DNA from: Timema cristinae | Taxonomy: Eukaryota > Arthropoda > Insecta > Phasmatodea > Timematidae | DNA length: 64,000 nt | Assembly (NCBI GenBank): GCA_039000515.1 | Contig: JBCFYV010000012.1 | Location: 87,574,284 to 87,638,283, forward strand | Reading direction: 5' to 3' | Shown here: in pieces, positions 11,122-22,394 of the stretch | Layout of the letters: each line of letters starts with the position of its first letter | Numbering within the stretch: the first letter of the stretch is position 1 | Translations under genes and position numbers: made by a program | Notes under the pieces: generated by a model | The model's input: the letters and a program-made list of their open reading frames with translations, nothing else | Told to the model about the DNA's origin: nothing | Database searches by the model: none

Positions 11122-11914
11122 TTAAAAAGTAAAAAGTTACAATTTAAATATATAGTTAAATATATTTACTACTAGCTTAATGCGTACTATCATATTTTTT
11201 ATGCATGTTTTTACTTTCTTATACACATAAAGTATTGTAATCGTGAAAATGTTTTGGCTTTGATGCCATGATGTATCTTCACTTTTTATGTGCACTAGGA
11301 TTAAATAAAAGTACGTTTTAAAATTCCATTTGTCTTTATCTGGGCTACAAGCGAAATGTTTTTGATGTATTTCGTTCATACTTGATATTAAGATAATCAT
11401 ACCTCAAGGCCAAATAGTGATTTTAGAATATTTTTTTTATAGATGGCTCTAACGATTCTGTTAAAATTGGAGTGTTTTACATGATAGCACTACACAAGCC
11501 TTATAATTTTTTTGAAAGAAATTTATATTTGAAATTTTCGAAAATGACGATGATTTTTTTTTTTTTTCAAGATGTGTGGTGAATGGTCTACACTATAAAT
11601 AATATTGTATAATAGTTTTTAAAATAACAATTCATTTGATAATAGTTTACTGATAACTTATTTTAAAATTTAACATTTATTTTTTAGGAAGTATATACGG
11701 TTTTGTCAAAAAATAATTAAGTCGGGGAGAAATAAAAAAAATGTGCAAAAGTGTTGTTTCTTAAGTTGAGCTACCAACTGTGCACATTCATCGTGATGTG
11801 AAAACTCGATTCACTTGAGCCATTGTGCCTACCATACTGCTCCCTTCTCACCGCCATTATTGGTTCTCGAGAACACACACACACTCCTCCCTGAAAGGGA
11901 AAGAGGAAGTGATA
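11122..11914. other. no recognisable feature
   Basis: Strongly AT-rich with T tracts. An 87-codon minus-strand frame is low-complexity and not credible as a gene. Confidence 0.4.
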
Positions 11915-12126
11915 GTGGTGCTAGACTGCCGATGACGGGGAGATCGAGTTTCGAACTTCGGTCGGGGGTAATGAGGTTGGTTTTTACAAAATTGTTTCCC
12001 ACGCTTCATCCACGTAAATGTGAACACATTTCCTCTAAATATAGCCTTCCCAATACCTTAAGCCATTAGAGTAATTAGTACTTAAGCGTATAACCTGAAC
12101 AGGTAGTAAGAAGAGGTGCTAAAAAT
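11915..12126 (+). repeat. S-A SINE, head truncated
   Basis: Starts near CTAGACTGCCGATGACGGGG, then shows the box B relic GTTTCGAACTTCGG, the body with CACGTAAATGTGAACAC, and the tail CCTGAACAGGTAGTAAG plus GGTGCTAAA. Confidence 0.8.
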
Positions 12127-12337
12127 AACAAGCTAATAAACCAATACAATTTTAATAAATGTAATAATGTTTTTACATAGCAGTGACATTATTAGAATTA
12201 TTCCCCAACGAGGTTTATTTAAGAAACAAGTTTATGGTCAAGAGAGAACAAAATAATGGCTACTCAACAAAAAGTTAAATGTTTAAATTAATTTAACAAT
12301 AGCTTGTACACCATTTCTAGTGAGTCTCTAACACTTC

Positions 12338-12497
12338 CGGCCAATTGTAGACCTGCTCACGGTGTTTTTCCATAAATGGTTTCTCACCCTCCTTTCATGC
12401 AAATGAGCGTACACTTTATCTACATTCTACCTTCCTCATCCTTACTCCGTTAGCGTAGATATTTGGATATCCTGAACGGGTACGTGGCGCATAAAAT
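12338..12497 (+). repeat. S-A SINE, degenerate 3' part
   Basis: CCATAAATGGTTTCTCACCC, CCTTCCTCATCCTTAC, CGTTAGCGTAG and CCTGAACGGGTA follow the S-A body and tail with many changes. Confidence 0.6.
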
Positions 12498-12769
12498 ATT
12501 GTAATCTAATGTGACACGAGGAGGATGAAATTAGGTCGTGTTGGTGGTGGAAGTATTATTTACCAATTTCCTGACTAATCCAAAGAAACAGAAGGAAGAG
12601 GACACGTTGTAAGAGCGGAACTCAAACCCGGTTCATGACCTCCCTGGTCAGACTCGGGCACGCGTTTTTGGACACACTGAAGTTGAGTCAACCCTCTAGT
12701 TTGGTTGTGTTTTGAAACAGGAATATATACATAAAGTCTAATTCAAATATAAACATACTTTTTTGCTAG
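12498..12769. other. no clear feature; possible tRNA-like head
   Basis: A minus-strand tRNA-like pattern may sit near 12610-12665 (box B-like GGGTTTGAGTTCC), but it is too weak to call. Confidence 0.25.
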
Positions 12770-12955
12770 TTATAAAAGCTATTAAAACAATTTTTACACA
12801 TCCATACGTCAAGTCATATGATCTGTAGCCATCACTTTTGATAGATAATACAAATAAGAAAGTAAAATTTTATTAACGTTGACCCAAATAAAAAAGGGTA
12901 ACTTATTTTCTAAAAGTTCCTTCCCAGTAGAATCCGACTATAGCACTGGTTATGT
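12770..12955 (+). repeat. repeat F copy
   Basis: CATCCATACGTCAAG, CATCACTTTTGATAGATAAT, AAGTAAAATTTTATTAACG, TTGACC and TTCCCAGTAGAATCC are in family order. Confidence 0.75.
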
Positions 12956-13612
12956 GATTTCATTTAATTTGCAATTTGAAATAATCGTTAGTTCGTGAGT
13001 CTGTAACAATAATTATTGTACCATTTATCAGCGGCTAGATTACAGTGCAAGCTATAGCCCACCCTGTATTATTACTTCCTTCTCTCCCGCTTAGTAACGC
13101 GCTGTATACTCTTATCGAAAATATCTAGACCCTTCAAAGACCTACTTGATGGATTCTTCTTTGTTCTTCGCTGTTACATACAGTTTGAAAGTTCTTACGA
13201 GCAGCTTAACTTACGCCTACCCCTGATTGTGATGTTAGTTACTTCTTACGACATGAATGCTCTTCAAGACAGCATAACCTACCCCTGCCGTTCTAATGAT
13301 CTGTTGAACACGTCGGCCTCTCGTTGTGGCCATGAGGTAAGAAGTCTATAGTTCTAAAATACACTGGTCCGATTCTGGGTGATCCCTCTTATTTGTTGAT
13401 TCTTGGCCATAAGGCATGCTTTGTTGTTTTAGGTCAAGTTAGTTTGTAAGACGTGTGAAATTATGTTTCTGCGTTTAAAGAGTACACGATGGGTATTAAA
13501 GAAGCAACGGATGTCCCCCTGTGAGACTGGTTTGTTTCCGACGTAAGTTCTTCAAGATGTAGTGCACCTGTGATGACCGCGGTTTGGACCGGATGCTGGG
13601 TACAGGTGTAAA
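12956..13612. other. no recognisable feature
   Basis: Unique-looking apart from a possible S-C/S-D tail relic near 13438-13490 (AGTTAGTTTGTAAGACGTGTG). Nothing else recognised. Confidence 0.35.
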
Positions 13613-13659
13613 TGTGTGTGTGTGTGTGTGAATGAATGAATGGATGGATGAATGAATGA
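13613..13659. repeat. microsatellite (TG)9 then AATG/GATG tetramers
   Basis: A TG run at 13613-13630 is followed by seven four-base units, AATG with two GATG variants. Confidence 0.95.
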
Positions 13660-13896
13660 CCGCTAGTACTAGAGTATGTTGAGGGGGTGTGGGAGAAGTT
13701 GTAATAAACAGCTGAGCGCCGGTTCGGTCACCGTGGGATAGAAGCCTCGGTTCATTGCCCGGGCAGAGGCCCGCGGGCCACGGATATGCCATTGCCAGCT
13801 TGGGTCAACAGTAGCACAGTATATTTCATGGTACTTGCTCCGTAGCTCATTTTCATTGAAAAACACAATAATTGGCTTACTCTAAAAAACGGTGAA

Positions 13897-13967
13897 ATTA
13901 ACATTAATACGAAGTTTATAACCAGAATGGGTAGTAAGACGCGGTGCCAAATAAAAAATAAATAAAA
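13897..13967 (+). repeat. S-A/S-B SINE tail fragment
   Basis: Only the shared 3' tail remains: TATAACCAGAATGGGTAGTAAG, then ACGCGGTGCCAAATAAAAAA. Confidence 0.75.
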
Positions 13968-14106
13968 AAACGTCACAAAGCAGACATTTTCTCTCGTGTT
14001 CAAGTGACAATAATTCGGCTTCACAGCTCCTTGGTTTGCATTTAATTCTAGTTGTAAAAATAGCGACTGTTTTGGTGAATTAAGAATAGTCAGAAGAAAT
14101 AAATAA

Positions 14107-14823
14107 CTAGGATTAACCAGCAGAAATAGAGAACTGTGATTACCCAAGAGAAATGGAGACCTAGGACTACCACTGGGAAATAAATAACTAATATTACCCA
14201 AGAGAAATAGAGACATAGGTTTACCAATGGGAAATAGAGAACTAGGATTACCATTGGTAAATAGATATCTAGGCTTACCAATGGGAACTAAGTAACTAAG
14301 ATTACCCAGGGGAGATAAAGAACTGGGACTACCAATGGGAAATAGAGACCTAGGTTTATCGATTGAGAATGGAGACCTAGGGTTACCAATGGTGTTTAGA
14401 GATCCAGAATTACCTAGGGGAAATAGAAACATAGGATTATCCAGGGTAAATATATAATTAGGATTACCCAGGATAAATAGAGGCCTAGGATTATTCCGAC
14501 TAAATAGGGAACGAAGATTACTCAGGATAAATAGAGAACGAAGATTAGCTATGGTAAATAGATACCTAGGATTACCCAGGATAAATACATAACTAGGATT
14601 ACCCAGGATAAATAGAGGCTTAAGATTATCCAGACTAAATAGAGAACGAAAATTACCCAGGGTAAATATTATTATTTTTATTATTAGCACCGCGTCTTAC
14701 TACCCGTTCGGGTTATACGCAACCCAGGGTAAATAGATACCTAGGATTACCCAGGGTAAATACATAACTAGGATTACCCAGGGTAAATGGAGAACTAGGA
14801 TTACACGTAGGGGAATAGAGGCA
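14107..14823. repeat. 27-bp minisatellite, about 24 copies
   Basis: Units of the type CTAGGATTACCCAGGGTAAA plus TAGAGAA run in exact 27-bp register from 14107; the 21st unit starts at 14647. After a 54-bp SINE-tail insertion the array resumes and fades by about 14823. Because 27 is divisible by three, a 312-codon frame stays open on the minus strand, down to 13752. It encodes a nine-residue repeat like LGNPRSLFI. The hydrophobic repeat, the SINE tail within the frame and the lack of any gene context argue that the frame is a by-product of the array. Confidence 0.95.
14668..14721 (-). repeat. 54-bp SINE-tail insertion inside the minisatellite
   Basis: Only the last bases of the S-A/S-B tail are present (AGCACCGCGTCTTACTACCC, TTCGGGTTATACGC) plus an ATT-rich 3' tract on the left. 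The direct repeat ACCCAGGGTAAAT flanks it at 14655-14667 and 14722-14734. That word is also part of the 27-bp unit, so the duplication could be array sequence, but a one-unit phase break at this spot supports true insertion. Confidence 0.85.
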
Positions 14824-14835
14824 GGAACTAAACCA

Positions 14836-15018
14836 TTCATTACAGTCCCAGACACCGTCGACGGATATTCAAGAAATATTGAGGTCGCCGCCATGTGAAG
14901 AAAATTAAGCTCTTATATTTGTACTGAAGCAACATTTGATTTAATTTGGCCAAAAAATAGCTTTGCTATAAAAACTAAAAAAACACTGTCCTTTTCTCGC
15001 TTTCCCTACATCCCCAAT
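14836..15018. mobile_element. foldback MITE, one arm only
   Basis: Matches the right half of the MITE family: GATATTCAAGAAATATTGAGG, CATGTGAAGAAAATTAAGC, CTTTTCTCGCTTTCCCTACA. A TTAA follows at 15019-15022. The left half is missing. Confidence 0.75.
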
Positions 15019-15237
15019 TTAATTTAATGACTATCGAGCGTTCATTTGTGTTAGAGTGCCATCTTTACAGGAAATAAATTAATCTTTTATTTTCCAACGA
15101 AAGAAAATATTTGAAAAATACTGCTTGTTAGAAATAATGGAACTCTTTGCAGAGCAATCGGTTTCCATAGACTAAATAAACTTTATTCTTCAGTCTTGAC
15201 CGACGAAATTTAACACAATTTCGTTTTATTTTGGTTT

Positions 15238-15260
15238 TATTATTGTTGTTGTTGTTGTTG

Positions 15261-15291
<31 letters not shown>

Positions 15292-15307
15292 ATTATTATT
15301 ATTATTA
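15238..15307. repeat. microsatellite (TTG)n(TTA)n
   Basis: TTG repeats run into TTA repeats, with one interruption near 15290. Confidence 0.95.
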
Positions 15308-15422
15308 GACTTGGGAGACTAGAATTCGAATTTCGGACGTGTAACTTTTTTTGATTGTGGGTCTTAATCCCTTCTTTAGGCATGTTCTTAATTTTATTAT
15401 TATTGTTACTATATTAATGTAA

Positions 15423-15678
15423 GACACCTTAGCTCTTAGCTCAGTTAGTAGCGTGTCTGTCTACTGAGATAAGAGTCCCGGGTTCGATTCCTGGCATGGC
15501 TGAAAAATGTTTCATTGGTGAAATGTGGGTTTACCCTTTCACAGTGATGAATTAACGGCTGGGGACTGAATGTTGGGTCCGTCTTAGATTTAAGTTAGTT
15601 TATAATTCGTGTGCTAATGATATACTAAGTCGATCTAGAAAGTAGTCTACACGTTAAATATCTCAAATAAATTAAAAA
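15423..15678 (+). repeat. S-C SINE, full length
   Basis: The tRNA-like head has box A TTAGCTCAGTTAGTAGCG and a canonical box B GGGTTCGATTCC. The body follows (GGCTGAAAAATGTTTCATTGG, GATGAATTAACGGCTGGGG). The 3' tail is GTGTGCTAATGATATACTAAG, CACGTTAAATATCTC, then AAATAAATT. A small duplication of AGCTCTTAGCTC lies at the 5' end. This is the best reference copy of S-C here. Confidence 0.88.
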
Positions 15679-16012
15679 AATTAAAATACTCTGTTAGTGC
15701 TAACCATTGACGATCAAACCATTTAACTTAGGTGGGGTGGGGGGGGGGATGAATTTAGGGAAATATCCCGGCATTTTTCTTGAAGAGAAGTTTAGTAAAC
15801 ACTAGGGCCTACCAGGAGGGTAACTTTGTGCGGCCACTCGTTGTTATTCGCGCGGCTGCCGACCAGGGCCTAATCACGTGACCACAATAAGGAACTGTTC
15901 CTACCACCACCGCTTGTTGTCCTTGTACGGGCCTCTGAGAGGTACATTGTCCCGGAGGGTAGGCCTACACTACTATAGTAGGAGCGCGGTAGAAACGATA
16001 GTGGCGGACATT
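15679..16012. other. no recognisable feature
   Basis: GC-richer than average, with a G-rich tract at 15731-15748. Nothing recognised. Confidence 0.4.
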
Positions 16013-16205
16013 TACAAGAGCTACTGAAACAATGTTCATATATTCATACGTCAATTCATGGGATCTGAAACTGTCACTTTAGATCACTTGTATCAATATT
16101 TGCAAAGTAAGACTAATAATAAACTTTAGTAAAATGAGTTAAAAATGGCTTGTTGGCTGCAAAAATAAACTTTAGTACTTTCTGAAAGGTGCTTCCTACT
16201 GCGTT
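16013..16205 (+). repeat. repeat F copy
   Basis: ACTGAAACAATGTTCATATATTC, ATACGTCAATTCATG, CTGTCACTTTAGATCA, AACTTTAGTAAAATGAG and GGTGCTTCCTAC align with the copy at 41815. Confidence 0.75.
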
Positions 16206-16502
16206 TTTACTACACTTAAAGTAAGATACGTCTTCTGTCTTCACGTATTTATACGCCAAGTCACGTGTTTTGTTGTCAACTTATAACGTAAATAGGTATA
16301 TAGTAGGTACCCTTTTTTTCCCACATTTGGCAATCATACAAAAAAAAAAAATCGGTCTGGTAGGCATTGCTGGGTGTAAGTTAGCTTTAAACTTATAATA
16401 ATTAATCCTAAAGGACTTTTCGTGGCCTCTATTTACAACTCTCTATCTTTCTTGATAGCTTTTTTTTCCTAGCTCTCTGTTTTGCCCTTTAGCTCTCACA
16501 TT
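16206..16502. other. no recognisable feature
   Basis: AT-rich. ATACGCCAAGTCACGTG near 16251 may be a short repeat F relic. Confidence 0.3.
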
Positions 16503-16641
<139 letters not shown>

Positions 16642-17039
16642 TGATTCGCCATTTGTTATTCGTTTGTTTGAAACTTCCGCGTCTATCATTTGTGTGTTCG
16701 TGAGTGGAGGGGAAAATGAAGGGCCGGGGGGAGGGGAGATGTGTTGATCTGCTTAGCTATGACGTCACAGGAAACTCACTCAACTGGTTCAGGTAGGCTC
16801 CATGAGGGTAGGGGTAGTTGGCGTGTACTTTCTAATCACGGGTTATATCTCATCGCGATGCTAAGGCTACAAACCATCTCTACCACCTACACTTTGGTTA
16901 TAATGGGCTGGACCACTCGTTCCTTGTTTGAAAATTATCTACAAGTGCCTCAGCCGGGATGCGAACATGGATTCACCATAAATCTTTTTGGGAAAACATA
17001 TGTTGAAGTCACTTTTGTTTACTACATCTTTTTATCCGT
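16642..17039. other. no recognisable feature
   Basis: Contains a 100-codon open frame from 16741 with no recognisable similarity. Confidence 0.35.
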
Positions 17040-17178
17040 CTGAGTAATTCGCATATTCTACACCAATGGGATAGATATAAGGAAGGTGGAACTTAAGAGG
17101 AAATACACCCTAATTTTCATGGAGAGAGAGTGGAAAACCACTTAGGAAAATCCACCCCTCAGTACACCCAGCTGGTTT
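17040..17178 (-). repeat. S-A SINE, partial
   Basis: The reverse-complement body is visible: AAGGAAGGTGGAACTTAAGAGG, GAGAGTGGAAAACCACTTAGG and CAGTACACCCAGCTGG. The head is cut where an S-C begins on the opposite strand. Confidence 0.75.
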
Positions 17179-17417
17179 GAAACCTTAGTTTAGTCGGTAG
17201 AATGTTTGTCTACTGAACTAAGAGTTCCGTTTTCGACTCCGGCTATGGCTGAAAAAATGTAACAATAGGGACACTGAAACGTATCCTCTCGAACTGATGA
17301 ATTGACTATCGATGATCTGAATATTGTGTCTGCTTTGGAATTAAGTTGGTTTGTAAGTCGTGAACTAATATAATTACTAAGTTCAGAAAGTGCACGTTAA
17401 ATATCCCAAATAAAAAC
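17179..17417 (+). repeat. S-C SINE, full length but diverged
   Basis: Head CCTTAGTTTAGTCGGTAG, decayed box B TTTTCGACTCCGG, body GGCTATGGCTGAAAAAATG and GATGAATTGACTATCG, and tail AAGTGCACGTTAAATATCCC then AAATAAAAA. Confidence 0.85.
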
Positions 17418-18194
17418 AACTGCCTGATTTGTGACCATTTTCATCAAACCAGATCATACGTGTGCCCATCAAAGTGGGTTGGACGTCACCAACTTGAATT
17501 TGGCACTAGCCTGCCATGGGCGAAACTGTTATCTCCTTGGTCCTCCTCCTTCGTCACACAGAACGAACATTAGCCTTTTCCCTTCTTGGCCGACGCGTGC
17601 AATGTGCACTGACGAAACGTGAGAAATGGTCGGGTTCGCTCTCAAGCAGGTAATTGGCGGGGAGGTCGGTTAGTCTATATATCAGGGGAGCAGCAGGTGA
17701 CAGCGTGTGAATACCACATCGCCTTGACCTTCGCCCGGGGTCGCGTGGGCAGTGTGACACACTCCACACGAGGTGAATGCACCTTTTATCGGAGGCACAT
17801 CGACATTCATTGGAACAAGCTCATTTGAGTATAATTCTTACAAACTAGCTAAACCTACAGGGAAGTAGATTTAATCTTAAATCTAACCAAGTCAATACAA
17901 ATGGAATCCTTGAGTAACAGTGTCAATCTTAATCTACAAAGATTAAATAATATTTTAACTCCACATATGATTTTTCCTCAAGTTTGAGATCCAAAATTCT
18001 ATCCAGGATCATAACGAGCTGCCGCATAATTTCAGGCTAGCCATATTAACTATCCAGAGCTTATCGCAATCAATATTTATCAGCCGACTAATTTACCTTT
18101 TTGCTACAAATGCTTTTTACAGAACAATAGAGTAATTAGTGTAAAGGGCATCGAACCGTTACATGAATTGCCCTAAATTTCCAAGTTGGCCAGT
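17418..18194. other. no recognisable feature; GC-richer 17430-17830
   Basis: The first half is GC-rich with overlapping frames of 63-71 codons on both strands; none is recognisable. The second half is AT-rich. Confidence 0.35.
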
Positions 18195-18640
18195 CACAGT
18201 CCCCAAATAACTCTGTTTTCTGACTGGCCAGTACAACAGCAATCACGAACAACCCAGGTCTTATGACCGGTCAGTACACAAATTGTCTTCTAAACTGAAA
18301 TGTTTTCCGACCAGCCAGTACAACAGCAGTCTCCTTATAGCCTCATGTTTTCCGACCAGCCAATACAACAGTAGTCTCCTTATAGCCTCATGTTTTCCGA
18401 CCAGCCAGTACAACAGCAGTCTCCTTATAGCCTCATGTTTTCCGACCAGCCAATACAACAGCAGTCTCCTTATAGCCTCATGTTTTCCAACCAGCCAGTA
18501 CAACAGCAGTCTCCTTATAGCCTCATGTTTTCCGACCAGCCAATACAACAGCAGTCTCCTTATAGCCTCATGTTTTCCGACCAGCCAGTACAACAGCAGT
18601 CTCCTTATAGCCTCATGTTTTCTGACTGATCAGTGTACAC
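18195..18640. repeat. 45-bp minisatellite, 7 regular copies plus diverged edges
   Basis: The unit CGACCAGCCAGTACAACAGC plus AGTCTCCTTATAGCCTCATG plus TTTTC starts at 18308 and repeats every 45 bp to 18622. Units alternate GTACAAC and ATACAAC, implying a 90-bp dimer. Diverged units flank it (about 18218 and 18623). Since 45 is divisible by three, frames stay open in two plus frames (15-residue repeats like MFSDQPVQQQSPYSL) and one minus frame. Confidence 0.96.
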
Positions 18641-20564
18641 AAGTTGTTCCGCCCGGGGCCGCATGGGAGGGACCAGCTACGTCACGAGGAGCCACGCGAC
18701 CGGCGGACGCCCGCTAGTTTCATTCATATCTAGCAGTCTCCTTGGCTCGGTCCAGAAGGAAAGAGAGAAAGAGAGAGAGATGACCGTGGGAAAGTGATCT
18801 GCGGCCGCGGTCATCGACCACCGTTACCTGTCCGGGCCATGCTCCCTCTACCGGACAAGGCCTCATCTCCCTCACCAGCCTGAGAAGACGCAACCTGAAC
18901 TCTCGTCGAGATTCTATCGGTTTTGCTAGAAGGTCGTGTCTATTCCTCGAGTTGACTACAGAAATCGAAAAACTTGGTTAAATCCTGGAATAGTTTAGTG
19001 TTTCCTGAATTGAACGCCACGTTGTAATTGTGACATCATCAAATAACCATCTGCTTACAGAAGCGCTAACTCCAAGTGATAGTTTTAATATTCCTAATAA
19101 AGTCAAAACGCACATAGAATTTGAGACCAAGACATTAATATTTAGCAGACCCTTTTAGCCATTTTGAAATTCGTCCCAAGCCTTTTGGAAACTTGTCTTG
19201 AGATTTCTAAAATATTCATTTAAGCTAGAGGCCTATTTCACAAATAAATGAGGGAGGCGCTGTAAAGATTGATCTAAATTCTAAAATATTAACACCGTTA
19301 GATAGTTACAGAACAATACAACATACACCTGCTCCGTGATATGGGGCGTATTTCGTCATACACAGGGATGCACTTGCATTCAATTCAATTTTGTCATCGT
19401 TTCGTGAATTAGTATTGCGCAAATTCGGGAAAATTTATTTACTACTTTTTTATATAAGTCACTCTTTCAAGACAATATGAATTTGCTTTAAAATCAACTC
19501 ATATTTGTTAAAATATGGTTTATTTGGTGATATTTGGTGACTACAATTTTAAAATATTTAAAATAATTGTAAATACTTTTTTTTTTTCATAATCCTGGGT
19601 CTAATTACTATCCAATTTGGGCCTTCGAGTTCCCCGTCCCTTAATCAGGGCCTAGCTAAACCATGAAGAGACATGTACTTTTCCTATTGGCTTAGACTTA
19701 AAAAATATAATTTGATTCGAACATCGGATGTGATGATTGCACGGGAATTTTAACTTAAAACACATGTGACCTTAAAACAATCTGCTAGTAGGGGCTATCA
19801 ACGCCTGGGACAGCATTTTCTGAATAACCCGTGCCCTCTCAGAGTTTGCAACGTGGGTATACTATATTTTAAACCCGACCAGGAGTTGAAGTGGCACCTC
19901 GCGCATAGTGACCAATCACTATATAAAATTGAACGCTCGCACCTACGACCGAGGTCTCCAAGAATGTTGGCGCTCTCTTGTTTTATATGCGTAGGTCAGC
20001 ATTTGAAGCTATTATTTTTATTTTCCCTAATTTTCTAATTACAACCTCTCTTAACGAACGTTCGGATCGTATTTTTAAAGATAGATATAAGATATGACCC
20101 GTATTACACTTTCTGCCTGTATAATTATATCATGATCATCATCATTATGCAATTTTCTTCATCACCGATATAATTGATGAATACATTATTTCTGTACCAA
20201 TTAAAAACTAATAACCGGCTCATAAACTTAATTCTAATGTCTTTGTCTAGCCATGTAGGAAATAACAGCCATATTTTTGTAGGTCTTTTATACATCTCCT
20301 AAAGAAGTCCTATTCTTATACAGGCAGTGCCCTCCAAGTAGGGGTTTTTTGCCCGGTTTAAATGTTGACTAGCCGCCTCCCTCTTTATATAACTTACTCT
20401 CTCTATTCCACCTCTTTTCCCGACATTTACATTGAAAAAAAAATTATAAAATAATGTACAAGTGTGTAAATAAACACAACAGATTCACACGCTGGTTGGT
20501 GGCACCGGTCTGCGAGTAAAAACAGGTACAGAGACGTAGGATGTGGTCCAGGCTTAGAGGGACC
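18641..20564. other. no recognisable feature
   Basis: GC-rich to about 18960 with a short GA-rich tract near 18760, then AT-rich. No gene, SINE or paired ends found. A 90-codon frame at 19766 is not recognisable. Confidence 0.4.
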
Positions 20565-20818
20565 CGCTTCGGTGGCCGCGTGGTCTAAGGCACTAACTAC
20601 TCTCGCAATAGACTAGACTTCTGATGGTGGGGAGATTGTGGCTCGATCCCCCTATGGTGTACCGAGGGTGGTTTTCCCTTAATGGTTTCCCACTCTCTCC
20701 ACGCAAATTTGAGTACACTTCATCTAAATTCAACCTTCCTCGTCCTTAACTCATTGGCATAATTAGTACACATGCGTATAACTTGAACAGGTAGTAAGAT
20801 GTGGTGCTAAAAAAAATG
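20565..20818 (+). repeat. S-A SINE, full length
   Basis: Head GCTTCGGTGGCCGCGTGGTC resembles a tRNA-Leu 5' half. Box B is GGCTCGATCCCCC. Body CTCTCCACGCAAATTTGAG and tail CTTGAACAGGTAGTAAGATG plus GGTGCTAAAAAAA are clear. This is a good reference copy. Confidence 0.9.
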
Positions 20819-21335
20819 TATGCCTAAAATGACTCGAAAATTCCTAAAGATGACTTAGAAAAGACGCGAAACAAGGACATATGAGCTAAAATTTTAAAAT
20901 ATGATCTATACAGTTTATATTTCAACAGTCACGTGATCACGAACAGAGCTCATGTACTTATGATCTAATAAAAAGAATTCCGGTTCATGCTCACAACACA
21001 TCTTGGACACAAGTTCTGCCGGCGCCGTGTATGAATACACGTGTCGCACCCCAGGTTGTATCAGCCCTACTTACAGGCTCATAGCCCGTTGAACCTACTT
21101 ACAAGGTCCTTACGCACTGAATCATAGTAAAACCACCTTTGGAATAACTGTCTAGAAGACATAAACAATAAACGTAGGGCTTCCAAAATTGACAAAAGAA
21201 AAAAAATCATTTGTAAGAAGGTTAAAACGTGGCTTGATTTTAATTACGTTAATATAAATTCAGTAACTTTTTTTATTTCCAAAATAAGGTATTTTTCTGT
21301 GTTGATCCTATTGTACTATGTTCTCTAACGCGTTA
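20819..21335. other. no recognisable feature
   Basis: AT-rich with a GC-richer patch near 21010-21080. Nothing recognised. Confidence 0.4.
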
Positions 21336-21568
21336 TTTTTCGCCGCGTTTTACTATCCGTTTGGGTTATACCCATAAATACTACGTTCGCTGAATAAGGA
21401 GGAGTAAGATACACTTTTAGAGTAAATGTACCCGCACTTGCATGAAAATAGAGTGAGCAACAATAGAAAGAAACTCAGTACACCCGACTGAGATTTGAAC
21501 CCCGATATCCCCATCACCAGTGATCCAGTCTAACAAGAAAGTGCTACATTAGACCATGCGGCCATTGT
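21336..21568 (-). repeat. S-A SINE
   Basis: Plus-strand order is tail (CGCCGCGTTTTACTATCCG), body (GAGTAAATGTACCCGCACTTG), box B (GATTTGAACCCCG) and head (TAGACCATGCGGCCATTG). Confidence 0.85.
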
Positions 21569-21845
21569 TGTGGCTCCTAGTGCGTTTAGCTGTAACCCTG
21601 AGTTCTTGCTTCGATTTAAAATCGGGTTCGCTGTGATTTATTGAGCGGCATAGTTTTTCCTCCTTTCTAAAGACTTTATCGGTGGATTTATTTCAATTTC
21701 ATCCTCCTCATTCTTTAGCTTTTATATTAGCCAGTAAGTCGTCGATAGTCAATGAAAGTGTTTCATTATGAAAAATAATATAGTAAAGTCTCGATAGTTC
21801 GAGTTTAACACAAGAAACTTTAACAAATACATTATTTTGATAAGA

Positions 21846-22101
21846 TTTTTTTTTTATCGCCACGTCTTACTACCTGTTTAGGTTATACGCATATACAATA
21901 ATTAGTTTAGTGGGGTAGGGATGAGGAAGGAATCATTTTAGAGGTAATTTACTCGCATTTGCTTGGAAGTAGATCGGGAAACCATTTAGGAAAAACAACC
22001 CTAGTAGACCCGACCGGAATTCGAACCCAGGTATCCCCATCATCAGCAGGCCCGTCTAACATGAGAGTGACGCCTTAGACTGTTAGGCGACTAAAGCGGA
22101 T
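21846..22101 (-). repeat. S-A SINE, subtype with GTCACTCTCG head
   Basis: Tail TCGCCACGTCTTACTACCTG, body GGTAATTTACTCGCATTTGC, box B GGAATTCGAACCC and head GAGAGTGACGCCTTAGACTG. The same variant is at 26483, 59133 and 60328. Confidence 0.87.
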
Positions 22102-22394
22102 AATGTTTTTATCAAAATTTGTTATTCATAATTATATAAATGTAGCCCATTTAACATAAAATTAATGTACTAGAAAGAGTACCATTTAAAGGTACTGTAT
22201 TTACCAACAAATCGAAAACTGCGGGGGTAAATATTTATTCTTTAGTTTCCGACTGCAAACATTTACTTCAAACAATACCTTCAACCTAAGCTAAAGAGTT
22301 TACTATTCTGTTAACAGATGGCATCACAATAAAGTTTCTTAAAATAAACACGCCACATTAATTTGCAATAAACAATTATAACCCACACTTTAAA

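Noticed and set aside
13752..14690. 312-codon minus-strand frame as a protein gene
   Set aside because: It is produced by the 27-bp array and includes part of a SINE tail.
15423..15490. tRNA gene
   Set aside because: Boxes A and B are good but the acceptor and anticodon stems do not pair and a SINE body follows.
18283..18717. 144-codon plus frame and 110-codon minus frame as genes
   Set aside because: Both are by-products of the stop-free 45-bp repeat.
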